Shown: positions 15,666 to 21,891 of the stretch, one piece after another
How the letters are laid out: every line of letters starts with the position of its first letter
How positions within the stretch are numbered: position 1 is the stretch's first letter
Virus record (IMG/VR): IMGVR_UViG_3300036826_000113
Coordinates: 1-37,271 of that record
DNA length: 37,271 bases
Reading direction: 5' to 3' (one strand)
From: a virus
Position numbers and translations under genes: made by a program
Notes under the pieces: generated by a model
Seen by the model: the letters and a program-made list of their open reading frames with translations, nothing else
The model's database searches: none
Told to the model about the DNA's origin: nothing

Positions 15666-15675
15666 CGCGGTTTTT
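15650..15675 (+). terminator. Rho-independent terminator of integrase
   Basis: Ten bases (AAAAACCGCG, 15650-15659) pair perfectly with CGCGGTTTTT (15666-15675) around a six-base loop. The integrase stop codon TGA (15663-15665) ends the loop. The A and T tracts allow function in both directions. Confidence 0.85.
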
Positions 15676-15743
15676 GGGAGTGAGGCGCAATGGCAAATCG
15701 ACCGAACTATGTTCTTCCGCGTCCAAAAATCACGGCAAAATCC

Positions 15744-15825
15744 TTCGCTCATTTCGCTCGGCAACAGTCCCGTCTGGTAGCTATTGCACTTCGCTTTCCG
15801 ACTGCCGAGCGAATAGCCGAGCGAA
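15744..15825. repeat. TTCGCT/AGCGAA half-site cluster
   Basis: TTCGCT occurs at 15744, 15753 and 15790, and AGCGAA at 15808 and 15820. The two outer pairs form a large imperfect inverted repeat. The half-sites are those of the palindrome seen upstream of three operons, so the same protein may bind inside the attP region. Confidence 0.5.
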
Positions 15826-15904
15826 GTGGTGGGCCATTGTCCCGAAGCGTTTGGCCTAATGGCGGCCTAATGGACCGGCCCATTAGGCCAAAACTAACAT
15901 AATG

Positions 15905-16327
15905 TTACTCGCGCATCACCCCGGGCAGTCGGTCGATAATCTTGGCGATCGTCTCGTTGGCGACGCGCTCGTCGGAGAGGGCGCGCAACATCGGGACGAG
16001 CACGATCAGGAGGATCTCATCGATCTGGTTGAGGAGGGCAGCGGCTTCGGCGCGAACGACGCCGGGCGCGAGCTCGTTACGCGGGCGGTGACCGGCGGCG
16101 GCGAGGACGAGATCGAGATCGACGTTGAGCGCCTCCGCGATCTTGGCGCATTGCTCGGCTTGCGGCCGCTGGCCCTCAGTCCAGCGATAGACCATGCTCG
16201 GATGGACGCCGGCGGTTTGCGCGAAGTGATAACGCGACCAGCCGCGGCGCTCGAGCTCGCGTGTGAACCAATCACCGAATTTGGGATCGCGGGGAGGCGG
16301 CGCGGGCGGCGGCCCGGATCTCGTCAT
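15905..16327 (-). CDS. Leftward HTH repressor (cI-like)
   Basis: This 140-residue protein is the only reverse-strand gene of the lysogeny module. Residues 15-75 form an XRE helix-turn-helix (WSRYHFAQTAGVHPSMVYRW, then AEQCAKIAEALNVDLDLVLAAAG). The C-terminal 55 residues are hydrophobic and helical (ALLNQIDEILLIVLVPML) and may dimerise. There is no LexA-type peptidase domain, so it is not RecA-cleaved in the usual way. The start follows GGGGGC. It is transcribed away from a rightward early promoter with overlapping upstream DNA, the classical immunity-region layout. The stop lies 12 bases from the attP repeats. Confidence 0.82.
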   Translation of the reverse strand: MTRSGPPPAPPPRDPKFGDWFTRELERRGWSRYHFAQTAGVHPSMVYRWTEGQRPQAEQCAKIAEALNVDLDLVLAAAGHRPRNELAPGVVRAEAAALLNQIDEILLIVLVPMLRALSDERVANETIAKIIDRLPGVMRE

Positions 16328-16348
16328 TGGATGCCCCCTGCAGCACCG

Positions 16349-16376
16349 TTGACAATTTGTTACAGATGGCTAAAGT
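16349..16376 (+). promoter_or_regulatory. Rightward early promoter (PR-like)
   Basis: TTGACA at 16349-16354 and TAAAGT at 16371-16376 are separated by 16 bases, between the divergent repressor and the early genes. A second weaker pair (TTGTCC 16395, TACAAT 16416, 15-base spacer) follows and overlaps a TCCGTAC motif shared with 13101-13128. Confidence 0.6.
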
Positions 16377-16493
16377 TTGACTCGGTGTCGCATCTTGTCC
16401 CCGGGTCACTGTCCGTACAATACCTGTCGCGCTCGACGCACGCAACCCTTGTGTTCGCTGTCCCGCAATGTTCAGTGTGTGACGAGGCCCCGC

Positions 16494-16820
16494 ATGAAGG
16501 AAGTGATCGAGACCACCGCGTCGTTCATGACCTTGACCTACGCCGCGCTCGGCCAAGCCGAGATCGTCCTCAACGAAGCGAATCAGACGCTGACCGATTT
16601 CCTGATCAACTTGCTTTATCAATGTGGATTTCACGACGAGCCCGTGACGCTCGCCGCCGGCGGCAGCGCGCACTGCTTCGAACGCGAGATCGACGGCACG
16701 ATCGAGCAGGTGATTCTCCGCTGCAAACCTCGCGTGACTACGATAAATGTGCTACAATCAACATCGTCTGAGGGTGGCTTGGACGATGGCGAATGGTGGC
16801 GGAGACAGTTTTCACGATGA
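16494..16820 (+). CDS. First early-operon protein, unknown function
   Basis: This 108-residue protein begins MKEVIETTASFMTLTYAALG after a GAGG site. The N-terminal 60 residues are helical; CGFHDEPVTLAAGG and EREIDGTIEQVILRC follow. The longer open frame to 16377 is discarded because it crosses the promoter region. The 3' end contains promoter copy P1 and its stop overlaps the ATG of the next gene (ATGA). I recognise no family. As the first gene of the rightward operon it could be an early regulator, but nothing shows this. Confidence 0.6.
   Translation: MKEVIETTASFMTLTYAALGQAEIVLNEANQTLTDFLINLLYQCGFHDEPVTLAAGGSAHCFEREIDGTIEQVILRCKPRVTTINVLQSTSSEGGLDDGEWWRRQFSR
16737..16758 (+). promoter_or_regulatory. 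Repeated promoter P1
   Basis: One of four closely matching 22-base elements (ACTACGA, then AAATGTG, then a -10 hexamer, here TACAAT) with a TG one base before the -10. It lies inside the end of the upstream gene and points at the Rad52-like gene. Confidence 0.6.
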
Positions 16821-17413
16821 CGGAACGCGCGCAATTTGATCCGAGTAAATACCTGACACGAGTCGGGAAGGGTGATAGGGCGGCCGATTACCTCGAGGTG
16901 AAATGGCGCCTCGTTTGGCTGCGCGATGTCGCGCCGGATGCAACGCTCGATACCGAGCATATCCGGCTCGATGACATCGCCGCCATTTTCAAGGCGACGG
17001 TCCAGCTGCCGAGCGGCGGCCGCGCCACCGGCTACGGCAATTGCTCGGCGGAGGAGTTCCCCGATTACATCGGTAAGGCTGAGAGCGTGGCGATCGGGCG
17101 GGCGCTGGCGGCGCTCGGCTTCGGCACCCAATTCGCCGCCGATTTCGTCGAGGGTGGCAAGCCGGCCGAGTCGCAGGTGCGGCGGTCCGGCAATGTCACG
17201 CCGATCGATCGGAACACTGGGCTGCTCGCTGGGAAAGCGTTGCATGATCTGCTCAAAGCGGCGAGTGCGAACGGGTGGGGCCGGCCGGCGGTCGAAACCG
17301 AGGCCCGGCGACGCTTCGGCGAGGCAGATCTGACCAATCTCACGATCGCGCAAGGCGACGAGCTCGTGACCTGGGCGACGGCGCCGCGGCAAGCGGCCGC
17401 CGGCAAGCGCTAG
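16817..17413 (+). CDS. Putative ssDNA-annealing protein (Rad52-like)
   Basis: This protein is 198 residues from the ATG in the ATGA overlap; an upstream in-frame ATG at 16793 would add eight residues. The N-terminal 115 residues contain KYLTRVGKGDRAADYLEVKWRL in two blocks and later AESVAIGRALAALGFGTQF, a motif pattern widespread in phage recombination genes related to Rad52/RecT-type annealing proteins. The C-terminal region (about 135-198) is a separate small helical domain. Annealing proteins support recombination and replication of phage DNA. A VRR-NUC nuclease encoded nearby would be a natural partner. Promoter P1 lies 58 bases upstream. Assignment to the Rad52 superfamily is from pattern memory and needs a profile search. 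Confidence 0.5.
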   Translation: MTERAQFDPSKYLTRVGKGDRAADYLEVKWRLVWLRDVAPDATLDTEHIRLDDIAAIFKATVQLPSGGRATGYGNCSAEEFPDYIGKAESVAIGRALAALGFGTQFAADFVEGGKPAESQVRRSGNVTPIDRNTGLLAGKALHDLLKAASANGWGRPAVETEARRRFGEADLTNLTIAQGDELVTWATAPRQAAAGKR

Positions 17414-17425
17414 CGCTTTTTATTT
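17405..17425 (+). terminator. Rho-independent terminator overlapping a stop codon
   Basis: The perfect palindrome AAGCGCTAGCGCTT (17405-17418) is followed by TTTATTT. The stop TAG of the Rad52-like gene lies at its centre. It separates that gene from the replication operon. Confidence 0.7.
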
Positions 17426-17433
17426 GGACAGAT

Positions 17434-17470
17434 TTCGCTCATAAGCGAGTATGTGATGCTGATGAGCGAA
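17434..17470. promoter_or_regulatory. Palindromic operator, copy 2
   Basis: TTCGCT-CATA-AGCGAG (17434-17449) is followed by TA and, 15 bases on, an AGCGAAGG half-site (17465-17470). The layout matches copy 1 at 13507-13534 including the trailing half-site. It would control the replication operon downstream. Confidence 0.6.
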
Positions 17471-17590
17471 GGTGTGGCCGGCGCCTGGTGTGCAGAAGCG
17501 CCGGCCGGGATCGAGGGGGAACGGGAGATCGGTCGAGGGGGACCGAGCACATCACCGAGGAAGTTGGGGCCTGATGACGTACGCGCGTAG
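17456..17590 (+). CDS. 44-residue leader ORF
   Basis: This short ORF begins within the operator region and encodes a Gly/Glu-rich peptide (MLMSEGVAGAWCAEAPAG onward). Its end overlaps the next small ORF out of frame. There is no strong ribosome-binding site. It may be a leader peptide or chance. Confidence 0.25.
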   Translation: MLMSEGVAGAWCAEAPAGIEGEREIGRGGPSTSPRKLGPDDVRA

Positions 17591-17684
17591 TGTCGCAGAT
17601 CAGTCGAGCGCTGTGAAGCAGCAGCAGGTGAAACCATCACCTGCGCGAGGCGTTCCTCCGAGCATGCGACGGCGACGACGATGA
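17574..17684 (+). CDS. 36-residue basic leader ORF before replication gene
   Basis: The ORF encodes MTYARSVADQSSAVKQQQ and a basic end (SMRRRRR); its stop overlaps the initiator gene start (ATGA). It contains the CAGGTGA-N5-TCACCTG inverted repeat. It may serve mainly to couple translation to the initiator gene. Confidence 0.4.
   Translation: MTYARSVADQSSAVKQQQVKPSPARGVPPSMRRRRR
17625..17643. promoter_or_regulatory. CAGGTGA/TCACCTG inverted repeat
   Basis: A perfect 7-bp inverted repeat with a five-base centre lies 38 bases before the replication initiator start. The same half-site is repeated inside that gene at 18055-18098, suggesting that the initiator binds both and controls its own synthesis. 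Confidence 0.6.
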
Positions 17685-18457
17685 GCAAAACCGACGAGCA
17701 TTCACAGCTCCGCGACGGACGGGGCTTTTGGTTCATCATGCTTGAAATCGAGCTCGTGCGAAACGGGTATTGGGAGGCGATCAGCCTGGCCGCCAAGGCA
17801 GTCTATGTCGTGCTGGTTTCACACGCCAATCGTGATTGGCAGGCCTTCCCCGGGGTCCCGCTGATCGCCAAGGAAGCAGGGCTCACGCAGCGCAGCGTGA
17901 TCACCGCGATCAAGGATCTCGAGGCGCATCAGCTGATCTCGGTCGAGCGCCACGCGATCAACCACAAGGGCAGCCGCTACACCATCCTGCCGATCGGCAA
18001 ACATCGCGGCAACGACAGTGACAACGACAGTGAAATAACTTCACGTGAAAATACTTCACCTGACGCTAGTTCACCTGAACAGGTGAAAATACTTCACCCT
18101 AAGCAAAACCAATTAAGTAAAGCCCAAGACGCGCTCGCGCCTCCGCTTGGGGCGCCGATGCCATTTCCGTTACCCAGCGACTTCGCGGTAACGACAGAAC
18201 TGCGCGCCGCCGTTGCCGATCTCAATCTCTCGGCGACCGTGATCGATCGCGAGACGGCGAAGTTCGTCGACCACTACACCGGCACCGGTGAGTGCTCGCT
18301 CAACTGGCCCGGCAAATGGCGGAACTGGATGCGCCGGGAAATTGATTTTCGCGGACCTCGCCGCCGCGGCCGGCGCACCGAGGCCGAAAGCGATCCGGTC
18401 GATTGGGACAAGTACAAGGGTGACGGCTACCTCAAGGTGCCGGGGAGGCGCTCATGA
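17681..18457 (+). CDS. Replication initiator (lambda O / DnaD-like layout)
   Basis: This 258-residue protein has an N-terminal winged helix (about residues 30-105: LAAKAVYVVLVSHANR, then LIAKEAGLTQRSVITAIKDLE and a wing KGSRYTIL), the common HTH_36-type domain of phage replication proteins. A low-complexity Asp/Ser linker (about 110-140) is encoded by an iteron-like repeat array. The C-terminal 110 residues contain WPGKWRNWMRREIDF, a pattern common at the end of phage O-like proteins. It would bind the origin and recruit the host helicase or its loader; no helicase or loader gene was recognised. The start is in an ATGA overlap. DNA-binding regulator is the alternative. Confidence 0.75.
   Translation: MSKTDEHSQLRDGRGFWFIMLEIELVRNGYWEAISLAAKAVYVVLVSHANRDWQAFPGVPLIAKEAGLTQRSVITAIKDLEAHQLISVERHAINHKGSRYTILPIGKHRGNDSDNDSEITSRENTSPDASSPEQVKILHPKQNQLSKAQDALAPPLGAPMPFPLPSDFAVTTELRAAVADLNLSATVIDRETAKFVDHYTGTGECSLNWPGKWRNWMRREIDFRGPRRRGRRTEAESDPVDWDKYKGDGYLKVPGRRS
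18010..18122. other. Candidate replication origin: iterons inside the initiator gene
   Basis: Two direct copies of AACGACAGTGA (from 18010 and 18022) are followed by TTCACGTGAA (18040-18049, a perfect palindrome), TTCACCTGA (18055-18063), TTCACCTG-AA-CAGGTGAA (18070-18087) and TTCACC (18093-18098). Next comes a stretch that is AT-rich for this genome (18099-18118). Iterons plus AT-rich DNA within the linker of an initiator gene is the arrangement of lambda ori in gene O. Confidence 0.65.
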
Positions 18458-18858
18458 AGGTAAGCCGCGCGCCGCGATCGGTCCCGCCGACCTCCACCCC
18501 CGCCGCCGACGGACTTGGCGCCGTGCTCCGGCGCTATCGCCAGGCGGCCGGGATCAGCCAGTCGTGCCTCGCCGACGGCGCCGACGTCGACCACGCCCAT
18601 GTCAGTCGTATCGAAGCAGGAGCTCGCCTATCGAGCCGTGAGACGCTGCTGCGCTTTGCAACGGTGCTCGGGCTTTCGGCCGACGAGCGCGATGACCTCC
18701 TGCAGGCGGCAGGCCTGGCGCCGGCGAATCAAATGGTCCACCGCTTGATCGTCCTCTTTGCCGCCTGTGGCGATCCCGCACGCCGGCGGATCGCGAATCT
18801 TCTCCTCGAGCAAGCGATCCTCACTCTGAGCCTGGAGCCGGTGCGCTATGACGACTGA
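18454..18858 (+). CDS. XRE-family HTH regulator
   Basis: This 134-residue protein has a helix-turn-helix at about residues 22-80 (LRRYRQAAGISQSCLADGADV, HAHVSRIEAGARLSS, ATVLGLSADERDDLL). This resembles the HTH_3/HTH_31 domain of bacterial regulators of the SCO4441/MmyB type, minus their ligand domain. A C-terminal helical segment follows. It starts in an ATGA overlap with the initiator gene, so it is made together with replication proteins. It is probably a transcription regulator of the early or late switch; its target is unknown. Confidence 0.75.
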   Translation: MKVSRAPRSVPPTSTPAADGLGAVLRRYRQAAGISQSCLADGADVDHAHVSRIEAGARLSSRETLLRFATVLGLSADERDDLLQAAGLAPANQMVHRLIVLFAACGDPARRRIANLLLEQAILTLSLEPVRYDD

Positions 18859-19165
18859 GCGCGGCCCGCGGCCGACGACCTATTACGCCCTCGTCTTCGA
18901 CGGTGTCGACTACGAGCTCAACGCCTACCGCGAACACGGCGTCTGGATCGGGCAGTGGCGTTGCGGCGACGGCGCGGGCGCGATCGTGGCCCATGGACAG
19001 ACCGGCCTACGGGCAACGGAACGCGGCGCACTCGCGGGTGCATTTTCGGAGCTGTTGCACTTTCACCTGGCCGATCTACCCGCCCAACTCGCCGCCCGCT
19101 CGACCGCGATCGCGAGTCCCGATCTTAGCCACGATGACGAGGAACGACCTAATGGCGAAATGTAG
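18848..19165 (+). CDS. Early-operon protein of unknown function
   Basis: This 105-residue protein overlaps the preceding HTH gene by 11 bases. The N-terminal 60 residues show a beta-rich pattern (YYALVFDGVDYELNAYREHGVW), then a helical segment (GALAGAFSELLHFHLADL) and an acidic tail. No family was recognised. It also overlaps the following zinc-finger gene by 14 bases, so the three are translationally linked. Confidence 0.65.
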   Translation: MTTERGPRPTTYYALVFDGVDYELNAYREHGVWIGQWRCGDGAGAIVAHGQTGLRATERGALAGAFSELLHFHLADLPAQLAARSTAIASPDLSHDDEERPNGEM

Positions 19166-19385
19166 GAGTTGCGGCGCGAGCATCATCTGGACGCTCACCC
19201 CGGCCGGGAAGCGCTTTCCAGTCAACGCCGAGCCCGATCGCGAAAGCGGCACGATCTTCGTCCGCGCCGGCTATATGCGCCGCCTTGACGGTGACGAGCT
19301 CGAGGAAGCGCGAGCGCGCGACGCGCCGCTCTACGTCGCGCACTGGGCGACCTGTCCACAAGCGCGCAGCTGGCAGCGGACATGA
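19152..19385 (+). CDS. Small zinc-ribbon protein
   Basis: This 77-residue protein begins MAKCRSCGASIIWTLTPAGK, a CxxC half-ribbon often found in short phage proteins; a further Cys lies near residue 69 (ATCPQ). The sequence TPAGKRFPVNAEPD resembles small phage zinc-binding proteins encoded near nucleases. The start lies within the previous gene and the stop overlaps the nuclease gene start (ATGA). The role is unknown. Confidence 0.7.
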   Translation: MAKCRSCGASIIWTLTPAGKRFPVNAEPDRESGTIFVRAGYMRRLDGDELEEARARDAPLYVAHWATCPQARSWQRT

Positions 19386-19771
19386 TCTCGGCCGAGGAGT
19401 ACCGGGCCTCGATCTCGGAAGCGGACTTTACGGAGAAAGTGATCACCCAGGCCGAGTCGGCCGGCTGGCTCGTCTATCACATCCCCGATTGGATGTGGCG
19501 CGCGGCGTTCGCCTCGTGGAAAGCGACCGGTGCGAGAGCCGGCCGGCGATGGCCGGTACGCGGGTTTCCCGATCTCGTCCTCATCCGGCCGCCAGAGCTG
19601 CTCGCGGTTGAGCTCAAAACCACCTACGGCCGGCGCTCGGTCGATCAATCGCGCTGGGAGACGGCGCTGGTGAAATGCGGGCTCAGCGTCGAGCTCTGGC
19701 GGCCGCGCGATTGGCGCTACATCGAGGCGCGGCTGGCGCCAAGGGAGGAATCACATGCCGAGGGTGTATGA
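19382..19771 (+). CDS. VRR-NUC nuclease (Holliday-junction resolvase-like)
   Basis: This 129-residue protein matches the VRR-NUC PD-(D/E)xK fold. It has an N-terminal helix with E13, a GFPDLVLIRPP motif (catalytic D near residue 64), and ELLAVELKTTYG (E and K near residues 76-78), followed by the S-V-D-Q-S-R-W-E pattern typical of the family. Stand-alone phage VRR-NUC proteins cut branched DNA. It sits in the early operon near the annealing-protein candidate and the initiator, so a role in replication or recombination intermediates is likely. It overlaps the next gene by 17 bases. Confidence 0.85.
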   Translation: MISAEEYRASISEADFTEKVITQAESAGWLVYHIPDWMWRAAFASWKATGARAGRRWPVRGFPDLVLIRPPELLAVELKTTYGRRSVDQSRWETALVKCGLSVELWRPRDWRYIEARLAPREESHAEGV

Positions 19772-20174
19772 GCATGCCGCGATCGAAATCGCCATTGAGC
19801 TGACGACGCTCGATTGCGCGCACTGTGGGATCGTGTTCGGGATCTCAACCCAATTGGAAAAACGCCGGCGCAAGGATGGCGAGGCGTTCTACTGTCCGAA
19901 CGGGCATAGCAACGTATTCACGCCGAGCGAGCTCGAGAAGGCAAAGAAAGAAGTCGAACGACTAAAGAGTTCGGTGACGTTCTTTCAAGGGCGCTTGCGC
20001 GATGAATCCAACGCGCACGACGGCACTCGACGCTCGCTCGCCGCGACCAAAGGCCAATTGACCAAAGTCAAAAACCGGGTGCACGCCGGTGTCTGCCCCT
20101 ATTGTCACCGCCATTTCACCGCGCTCGAGCGACACATGGCCAGCAAACATCCACACGAGCAGGAAACCGACTGA
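19755..20174 (+). CDS. Zinc-finger coiled-coil protein
   Basis: This 139-residue protein has three parts. A knuckle near residues 20-50 has CAHC and CPNGH. A coiled coil (about 57-100, SELEKAKKEVERLKSS onward) follows. The C-terminal C2H2-like finger (about 113-135, CPYCHRHFTALERHMASKH) ends the protein. This domain order occurs in phage proteins of unknown function encoded near recombination genes. Binding of nucleic acid or a partner protein is likely from the fingers. It starts within the nuclease gene. Confidence 0.75.
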   Translation: MPRVYEHAAIEIAIELTTLDCAHCGIVFGISTQLEKRRRKDGEAFYCPNGHSNVFTPSELEKAKKEVERLKSSVTFFQGRLRDESNAHDGTRRSLAATKGQLTKVKNRVHAGVCPYCHRHFTALERHMASKHPHEQETD

Positions 20175-20200
20175 TCGAACACGAGGAGGGGAGGGGATCG

Positions 20201-20848
20201 ATGCTGAGGGTTCTCATTGCCTGTGCGATCGTTCTGGGCGCACTCATATGCTGGCAACCGATCAAACGGGTTTCGGCGCATACCGGAACCTACCGTGTCA
20301 ACGCCGGCAACGGCCTCAATTTGCGCGACGGTCCCGGTGGATCCTTTCGCCGACTCTACACGATGCCCGACGGCACCCTGGTCAAGGCCCGTGGCCATCG
20401 CGGCAACTGGATGTATCTGACCGATCTCTCGACTGGCTCGACCGGATGGGCCTGGCTCGACTTTCTCGAGAAGGTTTCGGCCGGCGGCTCGAGCGGCGGG
20501 CTCGGATCCGGCGGTCCGTCGGGCGGTGTGTGCATGACAAACTACTGGTCGGAATATGTCTGCGCCTCGGCGAACGTCGCCAACGCGATTCGCTATTGGG
20601 CCGGGCAATACGGGATCGGCGCCTACTGGCTGTTCGCCACGGCCGCATGTGAGAGCAGCTTCAATCCCGGCGCCTACAACCCGATAAGCGGCGTCAGCGG
20701 GCTGTTTCAATTTCAGCCCACCACCTTTTTCTGGCAGGGTGGCGTCAGTCTCTGGGACGTTTGGGATCAGAGCCGGATCGCGGCCAAGATGTTTGCCGCG
20801 GGGCTCGCTCGTCATTTTTATTGCGCGGTCTTAGTGGGCTACGCGTGA
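20201..20848 (+). CDS. Secreted SH3b + lytic transglycosylase
   Basis: This 215-residue protein starts after GAGGAGGGGAGGGG. Residues 1-27 are a signal peptide (hydrophobic LIACAIVLGALICW, probable cleavage after VSA). Residues 29-93 form a bacterial SH3 domain (NGLNLRDGPGG). After a Gly/Ser linker, residues 112-200 form an SLT/lysozyme-like domain with the likely catalytic E151 in ACESSFNP and a GLFQFQPTTF motif. The enzyme would cut glycan strands outside the membrane. Its place in the early operon, far from the late endolysin, suggests a function in the prophage or early infection, such as superinfection exclusion or wall remodelling; this is inference. Confidence 0.85.
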   Translation: MLRVLIACAIVLGALICWQPIKRVSAHTGTYRVNAGNGLNLRDGPGGSFRRLYTMPDGTLVKARGHRGNWMYLTDLSTGSTGWAWLDFLEKVSAGGSSGGLGSGGPSGGVCMTNYWSEYVCASANVANAIRYWAGQYGIGAYWLFATAACESSFNPGAYNPISGVSGLFQFQPTTFFWQGGVSLWDVWDQSRIAAKMFAAGLARHFYCAVLVGYA

Positions 20849-21096
20849 TGCCAATCCGACAGCTTCCCACCGACCGCCAGGTCGCCTATCGAGACGACCT
20901 CGCGCGACGCCTCTCGATTGCGCCGGCGCAGCTCGAGGCCTTTTGCCGGGCACGCTATCACGTACCACTCGCCGAACTCAGCCGCGCCGACTGCTCGCTC
21001 CTGATCGCGCAGCTCGAGGCCTGGGCCGACGATCCGGCCGATCTCTATCGCGCCCGCGGTCAGATCGACTTGCCGGGGATGGGGGACGCCAGATGA
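20848..21096 (+). CDS. Small helical protein, early operon
   Basis: This 82-residue protein starts in a TGATG overlap with the transglycosylase gene. The core IAPAQLEAFCRARYHVPLAEL followed by SRADCSLLIAQLEAW matches a short helical motif often seen at the C terminus of phage ssDNA-annealing proteins (a Y-x(3)-L-x-x-L-x(5)-L-I-x-x-L spacing). It may be a detached copy of that module. The C terminus is short and polar. Function inferred weakly. Confidence 0.65.
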   Translation: MPIRQLPTDRQVAYRDDLARRLSIAPAQLEAFCRARYHVPLAELSRADCSLLIAQLEAWADDPADLYRARGQIDLPGMGDAR

Positions 21097-21446
21097 TCGT
21101 CGACGAGCTGAACGGCACGATCACGCTGCAGGTGATCTGTTTCGCCTACGTCCACGACGACCGCTGTGCCTGCCTGTCGATCATGGATCCGGTCGGCGTC
21201 CTGTGTGTCGACCGCGAGTACCTCGAGCGCCTCGACTTCTGGCCGCCGATCGGCGCCGCCTTCGACCTCCAGTTTCGCCGGAACGCGCTGATCTTTGCGC
21301 CAACGAAGACAACTGCTGATGGACAACTCCTCGTCGACGTCGAGTCGGTCTTGCCCGAGGCGATCGTCGGCATTGCCAATGTGGTGCTCCCGATGGTGTG
21401 GCCAAAAGACGATGCTGAATTCGACGAAGTGGGGGAGGACGGATGA
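21093..21446 (+). CDS. Unknown protein, member of a paralogous pair
   Basis: This 117-residue protein shares a spaced pattern with the 100-residue protein at 21888-22190: T-x-x-V-x-C near the start, then A-x-x-S, a D-x-x-Y/F block, DF-x-P-x-G-x-x-FDL-x-x-R, and GIAN-V near the end. The pattern is beta-rich. The start lies in an ATGA overlap and the stop overlaps the next ATG. No known family was recognised; tandem duplication followed by divergence is likely. Confidence 0.65.
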   Translation: MIVDELNGTITLQVICFAYVHDDRCACLSIMDPVGVLCVDREYLERLDFWPPIGAAFDLQFRRNALIFAPTKTTADGQLLVDVESVLPEAIVGIANVVLPMVWPKDDAEFDEVGEDG

Positions 21447-21709
21447 GCCAATCATTTCGCCTGGTCGAGCCGGACTGGCTGACGGCCGAGGTCAAACTAC
21501 GGTTTGCCGAAGCGGTCTGCGCCTTGCTCGCGATCGGCGGCACCATGTCGCGATCATCCACTTCATTCGGCGCGAGTTTCCTCTTCGATGAGTCCACCAG
21601 CGCAAGCCTCGAGCAAACGCAGGACATCGTCATGGCCGTGCTTTTTCCCGATGGTGAGCACAACATCATGGCGTGGATTGCCGGGGTGGGCGAGGAGGGC
21701 GAGCCGTGA
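21443..21709 (+). CDS. Small protein of unknown function
   Basis: This 88-residue protein starts in an ATGA overlap. The N-terminal half is helical (AEVKLRFAEAVCALLAIGG). The C-terminal half is acidic and mixed. It has no recognisable motif. It is one of the short tightly packed early genes. Confidence 0.6.
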   Translation: MSQSFRLVEPDWLTAEVKLRFAEAVCALLAIGGTMSRSSTSFGASFLFDESTSASLEQTQDIVMAVLFPDGEHNIMAWIAGVGEEGEP

Positions 21710-21891
21710 TCACGAGAGCCGAGCTGCCCGAGCGCGCGTGGTATCTGCTCGATCTGACCCGCACCGAGCTCAACGAGGTCGCCGAAGGGTGGTCGCTCAA
21801 GCACGCGCCAAGCGAGTACAACACGAAAGCCGATCTGATTCGGGCGATTGTCTTTGGCGAGGACGATCACGGCGAGGAGAGCGAGCCATGA
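21706..21891 (+). CDS. Small acidic HeH/SAP-like protein
   Basis: This 61-residue product uses GTG at 21706 in a GTGA overlap. The pattern AWYLLDLTRTELNEVAEGW, then HAPSEYNTKADLIRAIVFG resembles the helix-extension-helix fold of SAP/HeH and Rho N-terminal domains (L-x-x-L-x-x-x-A, then KADLI-x-x-I). Such folds bind nucleic acid. The resemblance is by eye only. The C terminus is acidic. Confidence 0.6.
   Translation: MITRAELPERAWYLLDLTRTELNEVAEGWSLKHAPSEYNTKADLIRAIVFGEDDHGEESEP

Larger units (their letters stand above)
15553..15892. other. Candidate attP region with GGCCTAATG arm-site repeats
   Basis: Six exact copies of GGCCTAATG (four direct, two inverted) and one variant (GGCCCAATG) lie in two clusters. 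The left cluster has a perfect 17-bp inverted repeat (15553-15569 with 15584-15600). The right has a 13-bp one (15850-15862 with 15880-15892). A 24-base direct repeat with one mismatch links them (15587-15610 and 15851-15874). Between the clusters lie TTCGCT/AGCGAA half-sites. Flanking repeat arrays next to an integrase gene fit arm-type integrase sites around a core. Confidence 0.65.

Noticed and set aside
15690-15902. 70-codon frame in the attP region
   Set aside because: A GAG-rich site precedes it, but its sequence is made by the half-site and GGCCTAATG repeats and it shows no domain. Its end resembles the integrase tail only because both are read through the same 24-base repeat.
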